DNA of 64,000 nucleotides, from contig NZ_QXNY01000007.1 of NCBI RefSeq assembly GCF_003572205.1, forward strand, positions 62,001 to 126,000, read 5' to 3'. The translations under genes were made by a program, and so were the position numbers. The notes beneath the pieces are model-generated. The model saw only the letters and a list, made by a program, of their open reading frames with translations. It was not told the DNA's origin and did no database searches. Shown one piece after another: positions 35,958-43,596 of the stretch (position 1 is its first letter; each line of letters begins with the position of its first letter). The stretch comes from Algihabitans albus. Lineage in GTDB: Bacteria; Pseudomonadota; Alphaproteobacteria; Kiloniellales; DSM-21159.

Positions 35958-37457
35958 GTGACGAGACCGATGTCGACTTTGACGCTCCTCCACCAAGCGA
36001 AGAAACCGGCCGACCGGCTTGGACGCCGGATTGTCTTTCTCATCGTTCTGTCCGGTGCGCTCTTGTCGGTCTTATCGGCCAGCGCTCAGCTCTTTCTGAG
36101 CTACCAGCGGGACCGCGAGGAAGTTCTGCAGTCGATCGACGTGATCGAAGAGAGTTTCCGGGAGGGTTTCGAGAACGCCCTTTGGGAATTCAACTTCGAC
36201 CTCGTTCAGACCCTAATGGACGGTATCTACAACAAAGCGGATGTCCATTTCATCGCTTTGGAAACCACTACCGGCCAGAAGTGGAGCCAGGGCGAGGCGT
36301 CCTCGACCGACCTGATCATGGACAAGCTGGATTTTCAGTATCGGCAGGAGGCCGGCACGGCAGTTCCGCTGGGCACAATGACAATCGGATTCAGTCTCGT
36401 GAACGTTCAGGAACGGGTCTGGGCCCAGTTCTGGACTCTGTTGTTCTCCAATTTCGCCAAGACCGCGTTGGCATCGATCATCATGCTGGCGATCTTCAAC
36501 CATTTCGTGAGCCGCCATCTCAGGAGTATCGCAACCTACGTCGCGGGATCGTCCTGGCTGAACCGATCCGAAGCACTGAAACTGGAACGGTCGGGCGACG
36601 ACCGGCAAGACGATCTCGACTACATCGTAACCGCGATCAACGATGCGAAGGCCCGCAGTGCCCAGGCCTACAAGGCCGTGCAGGCGGAGGTGAATCAGCG
36701 ACGCCTCGCCGAGCGGTCGCTCGCCCGGAAGGCGGAGAACCTCGTGCGGCTCAACGAACTGCTGGTGCAAACGAACCGGGAGCAAGCCGAGTTCACCTAT
36801 GCCATCTCACACGACCTGAGATCGCCGACGAATACCGTCGGCATGCTGCTAGACGAGCTGACCTTGTCGCATGGCGGAGTGTTCGACGACGATGCAAAGC
36901 ATCTGATCGACAGAGCGCAGAGGACCGTCGGACGCATGGGTAAGTTGGTGGAAGACGTCCTGAGCTACTCCCGCACGATCGAGGAGGAATTCGCGCCCGA
37001 GGCGGTCGATCTGAATTTTCTGGCGCAGGAGATTCTGGAAGATCTGCAGTCGGATATCGCATCCACCAACGCAACAATCGATCTCGGCGAACTCCCCGTC
37101 GTTACCGGCAACAGTCTGCAGCTCAGACTGCTGTTCCAGAATCTCATAAGCAATGCGATCAAGTTCCGATCGGAGGACAGGTCGCCGCGGATTACTATTC
37201 ACGCGGAGAGCGACCGAAAAGCCGGGAAGCGCAGCATCGTCATCTCCGACAACGGAATCGGAATCGCCCCGGAGTTTCACGATCGGATCTTCGGCCTGTT
37301 CCAGCGGCTGCACTCTTACGAGGCTTTCCCGGGCTCCGGCTTGGGCCTGACCCTCTGCAAACGGATCGTCGCCAACCACGGCGGCGCCATAGAGCTTCGT
37401 TCGGTTCCCGGTGAAGGAACCGCCTTCGAGTTTCCCCTACCGCTCTACATGCCTTGA
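35958..37457 (+). CDS. Sensor histidine kinase paired with a periplasmic binding protein
   Basis: This 499-residue kinase has TM1 near 24-47, a periplasmic region of about 105 residues with ENALWEFNFDLVQTLMDGIY (a W-x-F helix seen in many small periplasmic sensors), and TM2 near 157-180. A coiled coil follows, then DHp with FTYAISHDLRSPTNT (His near 284). The HATPase_c domain has NLISNAIKF, DNGIGIAPEFHDRIFGLFQR and GSGLGLTLCKRIV. Start is GTG at 35958 or ATG at 35970. It is transcribed with the upstream binding protein and the downstream lone receiver. Confidence 0.93.
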   Translation: MTRPMSTLTLLHQAKKPADRLGRRIVFLIVLSGALLSVLSASAQLFLSYQRDREEVLQSIDVIEESFREGFENALWEFNFDLVQTLMDGIYNKADVHFIALETTTGQKWSQGEASSTDLIMDKLDFQYRQEAGTAVPLGTMTIGFSLVNVQERVWAQFWTLLFSNFAKTALASIIMLAIFNHFVSRHLRSIATYVAGSSWLNRSEALKLERSGDDRQDDLDYIVTAINDAKARSAQAYKAVQAEVNQRRLAERSLARKAENLVRLNELLVQTNREQAEFTYAISHDLRSPTNTVGMLLDELTLSHGGVFDDDAKHLIDRAQRTVGRMGKLVEDVLSYSRTIEEEFAPEAVDLNFLAQEILEDLQSDIASTNATIDLGELPVVTGNSLQLRLLFQNLISNAIKFRSEDRSPRITIHAESDRKAGKRSIVISDNGIGIAPEFHDRIFGLFQRLHSYEAFPGSGLGLTLCKRIVANHGGAIELRSVPGEGTAFEFPLPLYMP

Positions 37458-37534
37458 TCGATTCAGGTTTTCCGGGGCGCAAGACCACCCTCGGTCCCAC
37501 CGCCTGCAGCGCACGAACTTAGGACGCCAATCAC

Positions 37535-37975
37535 ATGACTGCTCCAGACCTCCATCAAGCCGCATCGCGCCCGACCGTCATGTTGGTGGAGGACGACGAA
37601 ACCGATCAATTGATCTACAAACGCGTCATCGCCCGCTCCGGCCTTCTGGGCGAGGTGGTATCCTTCTACTATGCGGATGAAGCGCTGGAGTTCCTGAAGC
37701 GCGAAGATCGCCAGAAGATCGACGTCATATTTCTCGACATCAATCTGCCGCGCATGAGCGGATTCGAATTTCTCGAGGCTGCCACGATCGAACTGGGAGA
37801 GAAGTTCGCCAAGGCCGTGATCGTGATGTTGACGACGTCGCTCAACCCCAAGGACCGCGCGCGCGCCGGCGAGTTCAAAGTCGTCAAGACCTTCATCAAC
37901 AAGCCGCTCACCGCCGAGAACGTCCATGACGTCGTCGCGCTTCTGGAGCGGGACAAGGACGGCAGCCCTGTCTGA
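37535..37975 (+). CDS. Single-domain response regulator (Rcp1-type receiver)
   Basis: This 146-residue receiver has no output domain: acidic pair VEDDETDQ near 18-25, phosphoacceptor VIFLDINLPRMSGFEFLE (Asp near 68), Thr in MLTTS near 98-102 and the Lys of INKPLT near 124. The extended beta4-alpha4 region is typical of Rcp1-like receivers that serve phytochrome-type kinases. It follows the kinase gene by 77 bp. Copy A of the dispersed repeat begins 17 bp after its stop. Confidence 0.92.
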   Translation: MTAPDLHQAASRPTVMLVEDDETDQLIYKRVIARSGLLGEVVSFYYADEALEFLKREDRQKIDVIFLDINLPRMSGFEFLEAATIELGEKFAKAVIVMLTTSLNPKDRARAGEFKVVKTFINKPLTAENVHDVVALLERDKDGSPV

Positions 37976-37991
37976 GGGCTGACGCCGGAGC

Positions 37992-38132
37992 TCCAGACCA
38001 GATAGTGATCGGTCGGACCCTCGTCTTGGGTCCGGCGATGACGTTAAATCCAGTCTCGATTCAAAGTGTGAGAGTCTGTTTCTTGGGATCGGCGGAACCG
38101 CAAAGCGAGTCCATAGGATCACAACAGGCTCT
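37992..38132 (-). repeat. Dispersed intergenic repeat, copy A (reverse orientation)
   Basis: About 141 bp match copies B (45688-45830) and C (57963-58102) when reverse complemented. Shared blocks include AGCCTGTTGTGATC, GGACTCGC, GCGGTTCCGCCGATC and the CCGGACCC...GGGTCCGA hairpin. Its right end (AGAGCCTGTTGTGA in the minus reading) encodes the last residues and the TGA stop of the adjacent LysR gene. Confidence 0.85.
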
Positions 38133-39030
38133 CGGCGGCGAGCATCTCCTGCAGCTTCTGGCGGGCGTAGAAGACGCGGGGCTGGCGCAGGGCCGACTTC
38201 GGCCAGGCGAGATAAAGCCGGTTGATCAGCGGAGCGGCCTTGCAGCTCAAAATCACCAGCCGGCGCCTGCGCAGGGACTCCGCGATCAGATAGTCCGGCA
38301 GGACCGTCCAGCCGCTGCCGCCTTCGACCAGCGCACGTAGAAACCGCAAATCGGGCACGACCACGGATGGGCGCAAGCTGCCGGGATCCCGGCCCTCGCG
38401 TTCGATCAGGCGGGCGATCTGGCTTGGCTGTTCGTCGTAGGCGAGGGGCGGATGGGCCAGGGCGGCCGTCAGGCTCCTGTCGGCGCGGCCTCCCGGACCC
38501 AGCAGCCGTGCCGCCCAGGCGGGGGCGGCGACGGGCAAGAGCCGTTCCTCCTGAATGACTCGGCAGCCGATCTCCGGCGAGACCGGACGCGAGGCGGTGA
38601 TGGCGAGATCGACCTCGCCGGTCTCCAGTGCGCCGTAGATGACGTCGCGTCCACCCAGCGTGACATGGGCCGTAAGACCGAGGGCCGCGAGGGTGGCGAT
38701 CGGCTCCACCATGCGGGCGTTCATGAACTCCGACGGGCCGGCGATGCGGATGGTGCCCTCGATCGCCTCGGCCCGGACGCGCAGCATGGCGAAGGTCGCC
38801 TCCAGCGTGTCGTAGCTGGGGCCGATGGCGGTGGCCAGTTCCTCGCCCGCCGCCGTCACGCGCACGCCGCGGGCATGGCGCTCGAAGAGGGGGCGGCCGA
38901 GCTGGTCCTCCAGGGTTCGGATATGGGCGGAGGCCGCGGGCTGCGTGATCCCCAGCGCCGCCGCGGCGCGGGATACCGACCCGCTGCGGCAGGTCTCGAG
39001 AAAGGTGCGGAGCGGAATGAAGGGCGTCAT
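38119..39030 (-). CDS. LysR-family transcriptional regulator
   Basis: This 303-residue protein has an N-terminal HTH (GSVSRAAAALGITQPAASAH and IRTLEDQLGRPLFERHARGV) and the usual effector domain, with TIRIAGPSEFMNARMV near 92-107. It is divergent from a DJ-1/PfpI gene, its likely target. The final residues (AAESLL) and the stop codon come from the edge of repeat copy A, so the original C-terminus may have been altered when the repeat arrived. Confidence 0.9.
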   Translation of the reverse strand: MTPFIPLRTFLETCRSGSVSRAAAALGITQPAASAHIRTLEDQLGRPLFERHARGVRVTAAGEELATAIGPSYDTLEATFAMLRVRAEAIEGTIRIAGPSEFMNARMVEPIATLAALGLTAHVTLGGRDVIYGALETGEVDLAITASRPVSPEIGCRVIQEERLLPVAAPAWAARLLGPGGRADRSLTAALAHPPLAYDEQPSQIARLIEREGRDPGSLRPSVVVPDLRFLRALVEGGSGWTVLPDYLIAESLRRRRLVILSCKAAPLINRLYLAWPKSALRQPRVFYARQKLQEMLAAESLL

Positions 39031-39163
39031 GGCTAGATATAATAATATCTATGGCTGAACGAAAATATCCTTCTTTGCCCTGATGCCTCGGCGTGCCCAG
39101 ATCAGGGCTAGACGTAACAGCGTCGGCTGTCCCGGCGCGACACCTCATACAAGGAACATTCAG

Positions 39164-39868
39164 ATGCCGAAGCGCGCTCTCATCGTCCTGACCTCCCACG
39201 CCAAGCTGGGTGAGACCGGCAAGCCGACCGGGTTCTATTGGGAAGAACTGGCGGTTCCTTATTGGAGCCTGCGGGATGCCGGCCTCGCCGTGGATATCGC
39301 CAGCGTCGAGGGTGGCGCGGCGCCGGCCGATCCGGGTTCCGAGGCGGAGGAGAACCGGCCCGCAGTGGTCCAACGGTTCTTGGACGACGCGGATGCCATG
39401 GCTCAGCGGCAGGCGACCCTGCCCATCGCCGAAGTCGATCCCGCCGCCTACGACGTTGTGTTCCTGCCCGGCGGACACGGGACCATGTGGGACTTCGCCC
39501 AGAGCGAGCGGCTGGGCGAAGTCGTGGCCCAGGCCTACGAGGCCGGCGCCGTCGTCGGCGCCGTCTGCCATGGTCCGGCCGGGCTGGTCGGGGCCGAACT
39601 CTCGAACGGCAAGCCACTGGTTGCCGGCAAGCGCGTCAACGGCTTCACCGACGCCGAGGAAGAGGCGGTCGGCCTGACCGAGGTCGTGCCCTTCCTGCTG
39701 GAAAGCAAGCTGCGCGCGCTGGGCGGTCTCTTCGAGGGCAATGCCGAGACGTTCCAGGCGCACGCCGTTCGCGACGGCCGGCTGGTGACCGGCCAGAACC
39801 CGCGGTCGTCCGAGCGGGTGGCGACGCTGCTCCTGCAGGCGCTCGCCGACATCCGGGCCGCTGCCTGA
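39164..39868 (+). CDS. DJ-1/PfpI family protein, class I glutamine amidotransferase-like
   Basis: This 234-residue protein starts at MPKRALIVLTSHAKLG, with AAGGAA upstream. The nucleophile-elbow motif VVGAVCHGPAGLV near 126-138 supplies the Cys, with VVFLPGGHGTMWDF near 92-105 upstream of it. The family includes glyoxalase III/Hsp31-like deglycases and chaperones; TGQNPRSS near the C-terminus fits the Hsp31-like YDR533C group. It is divergent from a LysR gene. The activity is unproven. Confidence 0.9.
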   Translation: MPKRALIVLTSHAKLGETGKPTGFYWEELAVPYWSLRDAGLAVDIASVEGGAAPADPGSEAEENRPAVVQRFLDDADAMAQRQATLPIAEVDPAAYDVVFLPGGHGTMWDFAQSERLGEVVAQAYEAGAVVGAVCHGPAGLVGAELSNGKPLVAGKRVNGFTDAEEEAVGLTEVVPFLLESKLRALGGLFEGNAETFQAHAVRDGRLVTGQNPRSSERVATLLLQALADIRAAA

Positions 39869-40052
39869 GGAGTGAACCTCCAAAGGTGACGCTGCGGGCT
39901 GCGGCCGTCGGATCGGAAATCTGTCCGGCGGCCGCGCGTCCGAGCCGGCGGTGTGCGACGGCGAGGTCGTGGTCGGGCGAGGCTGTGCTTGGATCGGCCT
40001 TGCAATTTGGCATTAACAGTCCTAATTTCTGCCAGATTGCAAAGGATAGCTT

Positions 40053-40469
40053 ATGCCGGAACTCCGCCTCATCGACCGCAGCCGGGCCAGGCCCGAGACG
40101 CCCGAGATCACCGATGCCGAGGCGGCGGCCATGGCGCGGGCGGTGCCCAACCTCTTCAAGCGCTGGGGCGTCACCGACAGCCAGGCCTGCACTCTGCTCG
40201 GCGGGATTTCGGCACGCACCTGGGCGCGTTGGAAACTGGGCGGAAGCGGCCGGCTGCCGCGGGATCTACGGGCCCGCCTCGCCAACCTGATGGGCATTCA
40301 CAAGGCGCTGCGTCTGATCTTCCGCGAGCCGGAGCGCGGCTATGCCTGGATCGCGGCACCCAACGCGGTCTTCGGCGGCCGCTCGGCCCTGCAAGTGATG
40401 CTGGGCGGCGAGTTGACCGACTTGATGCGGGTGCGGCACTACCTGGATGCGGAGCGGGGCGCCTGGTGA
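40053..40469 (+). CDS. Xre/MbcA/ParS-type antitoxin (DUF2384)
   Basis: This 138-residue antitoxin has a helical N-terminal Xre-like DNA-binding part (LFKRWGVTDSQACTLLGGIS) and a C-terminal toxin-binding domain (LMGIHKALRLIFREPERGYA, WIAAPNAVFGGRSALQVML) that ends in LMRVRHYLDAERGAW. It should neutralise the RES toxin encoded next and repress the operon. Its stop overlaps the toxin's GTG start by four bases (GTGA), a classic toxin-antitoxin coupling. Confidence 0.92.
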   Translation: MPELRLIDRSRARPETPEITDAEAAAMARAVPNLFKRWGVTDSQACTLLGGISARTWARWKLGGSGRLPRDLRARLANLMGIHKALRLIFREPERGYAWIAAPNAVFGGRSALQVMLGGELTDLMRVRHYLDAERGAW

Positions 40470-41176
40470 AGCCCGAGGCCCCGCCCGTCTCCCGGGTTCA
40501 GTGGCCGAGAACCTACCGCATCATACGCTCCCGCTTTCCGCCGATCGACCTGTTCGAGGACATCGCGGACCCAGCCGACTGGGACGCCATTGCCAGCGCC
40601 GAGAGCAAGACCAACCCGCGCGTCGCGGAGTCCGTCGGGTTGCTCGACCTTGTGCCGCCGGCCCGGCGCGTCGCCGGCGAAGGGGCAACCTGGCTGATGG
40701 CGCCCTTCGTTCATGTCTCCCCGGACCGCCGCAGCCGTTTTTCCGACGGCAGCTTCGGCGTCTACTACGCGGGCGACCGCTTCGAGGTCGCCTTGTTCGA
40801 AACGATCCACCACCACGGCCGCTTCATGAGCGCGACCGATCAGGCGCCGGGCTGGACCTCGGATTTCCGGGAACTCGTGGGATCGGTCGACCGCGCGCTC
40901 CACGATCTTCGCGACGCTGCGGATTGGTCCGACTGTCTGGACCCGGACGACTACGGCCCGTCGCAGGCCTTGGCCGCACGGCTGCGCGCCGTGGGGGCCG
41001 ATGGCATCGCCTATCCCAGCGTGCGCTATCCGGAGGGAGACTGCGTCGCCGTTTTCTGGCCCGACCTGATTCCGATTCCCGTGCAGGCCCGGCATCTGGG
41101 CTACCATTGGGACGGAAGCCGCGTGGACCGGATTCGCGATCTGGGCAGCGGCGAGGTCTTCGCGGTGGAGGGTTAG
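40466..41176 (+). CDS. RES-domain toxin (NAD+-targeting)
   Basis: This 236-residue toxin starts at a GTG overlapping the antitoxin stop; a longer frame upstream is only an out-of-frame reading of the antitoxin. RES-family features are the early Arg region (YRIIRSRFPPIDLF), FSDGSFGVYYAGDRFEVALF and FETIHHHGRFM with the conserved Glu, and SVRYPEGDCVAVFWPD with the conserved Ser region. RES toxins degrade NAD+ or ADP-ribosylate targets. Length and partner match the parDE-like ParST/MbcTA group. Confidence 0.9.
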   Translation: MKPEAPPVSRVQWPRTYRIIRSRFPPIDLFEDIADPADWDAIASAESKTNPRVAESVGLLDLVPPARRVAGEGATWLMAPFVHVSPDRRSRFSDGSFGVYYAGDRFEVALFETIHHHGRFMSATDQAPGWTSDFRELVGSVDRALHDLRDAADWSDCLDPDDYGPSQALAARLRAVGADGIAYPSVRYPEGDCVAVFWPDLIPIPVQARHLGYHWDGSRVDRIRDLGSGEVFAVEG

Positions 41177-41221
41177 AGGGCTGTCCGGCGCCGGCTTTTT
41201 CTTCAATCGCGGAAACCATCC

Positions 41222-41764
41222 ATGACAACGGGTCACGTCTTCATCGCCACCAGTCTCGACGGCTTCGTCGCGCGCCGGGATCATCGGCTCGATTGGCTGA
41301 TGAAGCAGAATACCGAGGGCGAAGATCACGGCTACGAAGCCTTCCTGGCGGGCGTCGACGGCTTGGTCATGGGCAGCGGCTCCTACAAGACCGTCCTGGG
41401 CTTCGGCGACTGGCCCTATGCGAAGCCGGTGATCGTCATGAGCACGTCCTTGTCCAGGGCCGATGTTCCGGCCGAGCTGGCCGACCGGGTGCGGGTCACG
41501 GATCTCGGGCCGCGAGACCTGATGCGGGAGTTGCAGGCCGAGGGGTGGAGTCGCGCCTACATCGACGGTGGACAGGTCGTGCAGTCCTTCCTGCGGGCCA
41601 ATCTGATTCGGGATCTGGTCGTAACCCTCGTGCCGATCCTGATCGGCGAGGGGCGCCGACTGTTCGGAGAGATTGCCGAGGATATCGATCTCGACCTTCT
41701 TGGCGTGACGTCCTTCCCGTCGGGTCTCGTGCAGACCCGCTACAAGATCAAGCCGGCCCTGTGA
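41222..41764 (+). CDS. Dihydrofolate reductase-fold protein (RibD C-terminal domain family)
   Basis: This 180-residue protein opens with VFIATSLDGFVARRDHRLDW, as in the RibD_C/YyaP family, and has GLVMGSGSYKTVLGFGDWPY near 55-74, AYIDGGQVVQSFLRANLI near 115-132 and LVPILIGEGRRLFG near 139-152. It is expected to bind NADPH; the substrate is unknown. Its 3' end overlaps the convergent SRPBCC gene by 17 bp. Confidence 0.88.
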   Translation: MTTGHVFIATSLDGFVARRDHRLDWLMKQNTEGEDHGYEAFLAGVDGLVMGSGSYKTVLGFGDWPYAKPVIVMSTSLSRADVPAELADRVRVTDLGPRDLMRELQAEGWSRAYIDGGQVVQSFLRANLIRDLVVTLVPILIGEGRRLFGEIAEDIDLDLLGVTSFPSGLVQTRYKIKPAL

Positions 41765-42254
41765 CGGCGGCGGCGAGCCAGTCGCCGAGCTGTTGGAAGG
41801 AGGCGTCCCAGCCGCCTCCCACGCCCTTGCGGCCATCCTCACGCAGAATGCCCTCGTGGCGCAGGTAGACATGGGTGCTGGCACCCTCCGCCCGGAAGCG
41901 GACGGTGACCTGCGAGCGGGGTGTCTCCTCGCGCCGGCCGTCGGCCGTCTCGCGGACGTGGCACCAGGAGAAACTGAGGCAGCTTTCGGTCTCGACCACG
42001 CTGTAGGTTCCCTGCAGGCTGGCCCGGCCGCCGTCGTCCTGCGACAGCACGAAATGCCAGTGGCCGCCGACGCGCAGATCCAGAGTTGCCGAGATCAGGC
42101 AGCCCTTCCCCTTTTCTCTTCCGGGACCGAACCACTGCACGATCTGCTCGGGGTCGGTCCAGGCCCGGTAGACTCGGGCCAGCGGCGCCCGAAAAAGGCC
42201 CTCCAGGACGACCGGTTCCTCCCCGACGGGACTTCGCAGAAAGCCCACGATCAC
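41748..42254 (-). CDS. SRPBCC (AHSA1/ATPase-activator-like) protein
   Basis: This 168-residue START-like protein has LEGLFRAPLARVYRAWTDPE near 17-36 with QIVQWFGPG and the hydrophobic-cavity strands LDLRVGGHWHFVL, and ends WDASFQQLGDWL. Such proteins commonly pair with ArsR regulators, as here: its ATG overlaps the stop of the upstream ArsR gene. The ligand is unknown; the name AHSA1 refers only to the fold. Confidence 0.88.
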   Translation of the reverse strand: MIVGFLRSPVGEEPVVLEGLFRAPLARVYRAWTDPEQIVQWFGPGREKGKGCLISATLDLRVGGHWHFVLSQDDGGRASLQGTYSVVETESCLSFSWCHVRETADGRREETPRSQVTVRFRAEGASTHVYLRHEGILREDGRKGVGGGWDASFQQLGDWLAAAVTGPA

Positions 42255-42565
42255 GTCTCCTCATGCAGGTACCGGGCCAGGGCCTCGAACTGGCCGGTCC
42301 AGAAGGTGCGATAGTCGTCGAGCCAGTCCGACGCAGCCTTCATCGGTTCCGCCTCCAGCCGGCAGTAGCGGGTGCGGCCGCGTTTGCTGACCCTGACCAG
42401 ACCGGCGTCGTCGAGAACACGGACATGTTTCGAGACAGCCGTGAGCGACATGTCGAAAGGTTCGGCCAAGTCCGACAAGGCCGTCTCTCCGGTCGCGAGG
42501 CGTGCGACGATGGCGCGCCGGGTCGTATCGCTGAGGGCGGCAAAGGTTCGATCGAGGTCGGGCAC
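42251..42565 (-). CDS. ArsR-family transcriptional regulator
   Basis: This 104-residue winged-helix repressor has TRRAIVARLATGETALSDLA and FDMSLTAVSKHVRVLDDAGL (recognition helix) then VSKRGRTRYCRLEAEP. There are no metal-binding ArsR cysteine pairs, so it is a non-metal, SdpR-like type. The GTG at 42565 is chosen as start because GGAAGGAG lies seven bases upstream; a TTG at 42580 is the upstream alternative. It is coupled to the AHSA1 gene and shares a promoter region with the divergent GST gene. Confidence 0.9.
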   Translation of the reverse strand: MPDLDRTFAALSDTTRRAIVARLATGETALSDLAEPFDMSLTAVSKHVRVLDDAGLVRVSKRGRTRYCRLEAEPMKAASDWLDDYRTFWTGQFEALARYLHEET

Positions 42566-42581
42566 GGGTGCTCCTTCCAAA

Positions 42582-42639
42582 AGTGAACTATATGGTTGAC
42601 TTAAAAGCGGCGATCAATTAATCAACCATATAGTTCACT
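42582..42639. promoter_or_regulatory. Paired 18-bp operator arms between arsR and the GST gene
   Basis: AGTGAACTATATGGTTGA at 42582-42599 and its exact reverse complement at 42622-42639 flank a 22-bp AT-rich spacer. Each arm contains a near-palindromic AACTATATGGTT core like sites of SdpR-type ArsR repressors. The first arm ends 16 bp before the arsR start; the second lies 36 bp before the GST start. Confidence 0.75.
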
Positions 42640-42675
42640 AATAATCCAGAGCAGACGCTGAGGAGGCGACGGTCC

Positions 42676-43302
42676 ATGAAGCTCTACGATGCAATGACCC
42701 CGAACAATCTGCGCGTCCACATCTTCCTTGCCGAGAAGGGCATCGAGGTTCCGAGACAGTGGGTCGATGTCCTGAAGGGCGGGACCCGGACGCCGGCCTT
42801 CCTGGCGATCAATTCCCTGGGCGAGCTGCCGGCGCTGGAACTCGACGACGGGCGTATCCTGACAGAGAGCGTCGCGATCTGCCGTTACTTCGAGGCACTG
42901 CATCCCGCGCCGAGATTGCTGGGCGAAGGTGCCTACGGCCAAGCCCGGGTCGAGATGTGGAACCGGCGCATGGAGTTGTACCCTTTCGCCGCGATCGGCG
43001 ACGTCGCGCAGCACACCTTGGGCTTCTTCGCCGACAAGCTGGAGCAGAACCCGGACTATGCCGCCGCGCAGATGCGGCGGTTCGATAAGCTGTGGGCGTG
43101 GCTCGACAGCGAGCTGTCGGACGGACGGGCCTTCGTGGCTGGCGAGAGCTTCACCATTGCGGACATCACCGGCATGGCCGTGCTGTTCGTCTGCGACATC
43201 ATGGAGAAGGCCCTGCCGAGCGACCTGGTCCACGCGAAGCGCTGGGAAGAGGCCATGCGGGCACGGCCGACCTTCGTGGAGCGGATGCGGATGGCCGCGT
43301 AG
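42676..43302 (+). CDS. Glutathione S-transferase
   Basis: This 208-residue GST has a thioredoxin-like N-domain (MKLYDAMTPNNLRVHIFLAE with TPNN at the catalytic position, and NSLGELPALELDDGRILTES with the Glu/Ser glutathione-gamma-Glu site) and a C-domain motif FVAGESFTIADIT near 152-164. It resembles the bacterial beta/ThetaGST-like group without a catalytic Cys. It is divergent from ArsR/AHSA1 and probably co-regulated through the shared 18-bp operator arms. Confidence 0.9.
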   Translation: MKLYDAMTPNNLRVHIFLAEKGIEVPRQWVDVLKGGTRTPAFLAINSLGELPALELDDGRILTESVAICRYFEALHPAPRLLGEGAYGQARVEMWNRRMELYPFAAIGDVAQHTLGFFADKLEQNPDYAAAQMRRFDKLWAWLDSELSDGRAFVAGESFTIADITGMAVLFVCDIMEKALPSDLVHAKRWEEAMRARPTFVERMRMAA

Positions 43303-43331
43303 GGCGGAGGGCGCGTCGCGCGACCGGCGAT

Positions 43332-43366
43332 TGGCCGGAGGCGGCCAGGATACGCGCCTCCGGCCA
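43332..43366 (+). terminator. Hairpin after the GST gene
   Basis: TGGCCGGAGGCG at 43332-43343 pairs exactly with CGCCTCCGGCCA at 43355-43366, with an 11-base loop. No T-run follows, so termination by this hairpin alone is uncertain. Confidence 0.45.
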
Positions 43367-43596
43367 CCGCGCGGCTCTGAAGCCAGGGATCCCGGCGAGT
43401 GGCGCGGCCCCCGAATTCTGTCAGTCAGCTTCGCGTCGCAGGCGTACAGAAGTAAATAACCTCTACTAAATCAAGAATTGATGTGTATGATTAGCTTTCG
43501 TTCGATCACAATTATTTCTGTTCATAAAAAATATACCATTGGAGAAATATTATTTGGTCCACTGTTTGAAACTTATTGTGTTCGGGAATGTAGTCG

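Noticed and set aside
39953-40465. Longer N-terminal extension of the RES toxin
   Set aside because: This region is the antitoxin gene read in another frame. The GTG at 40466 gives normal RES toxin length and the usual overlap.
42582-42639. Inverted 18-bp arms as insertion-sequence ends
   Set aside because: There is only a 22-bp AT-rich spacer and no transposase, and the position in a divergent promoter beside an ArsR gene fits an operator far better.
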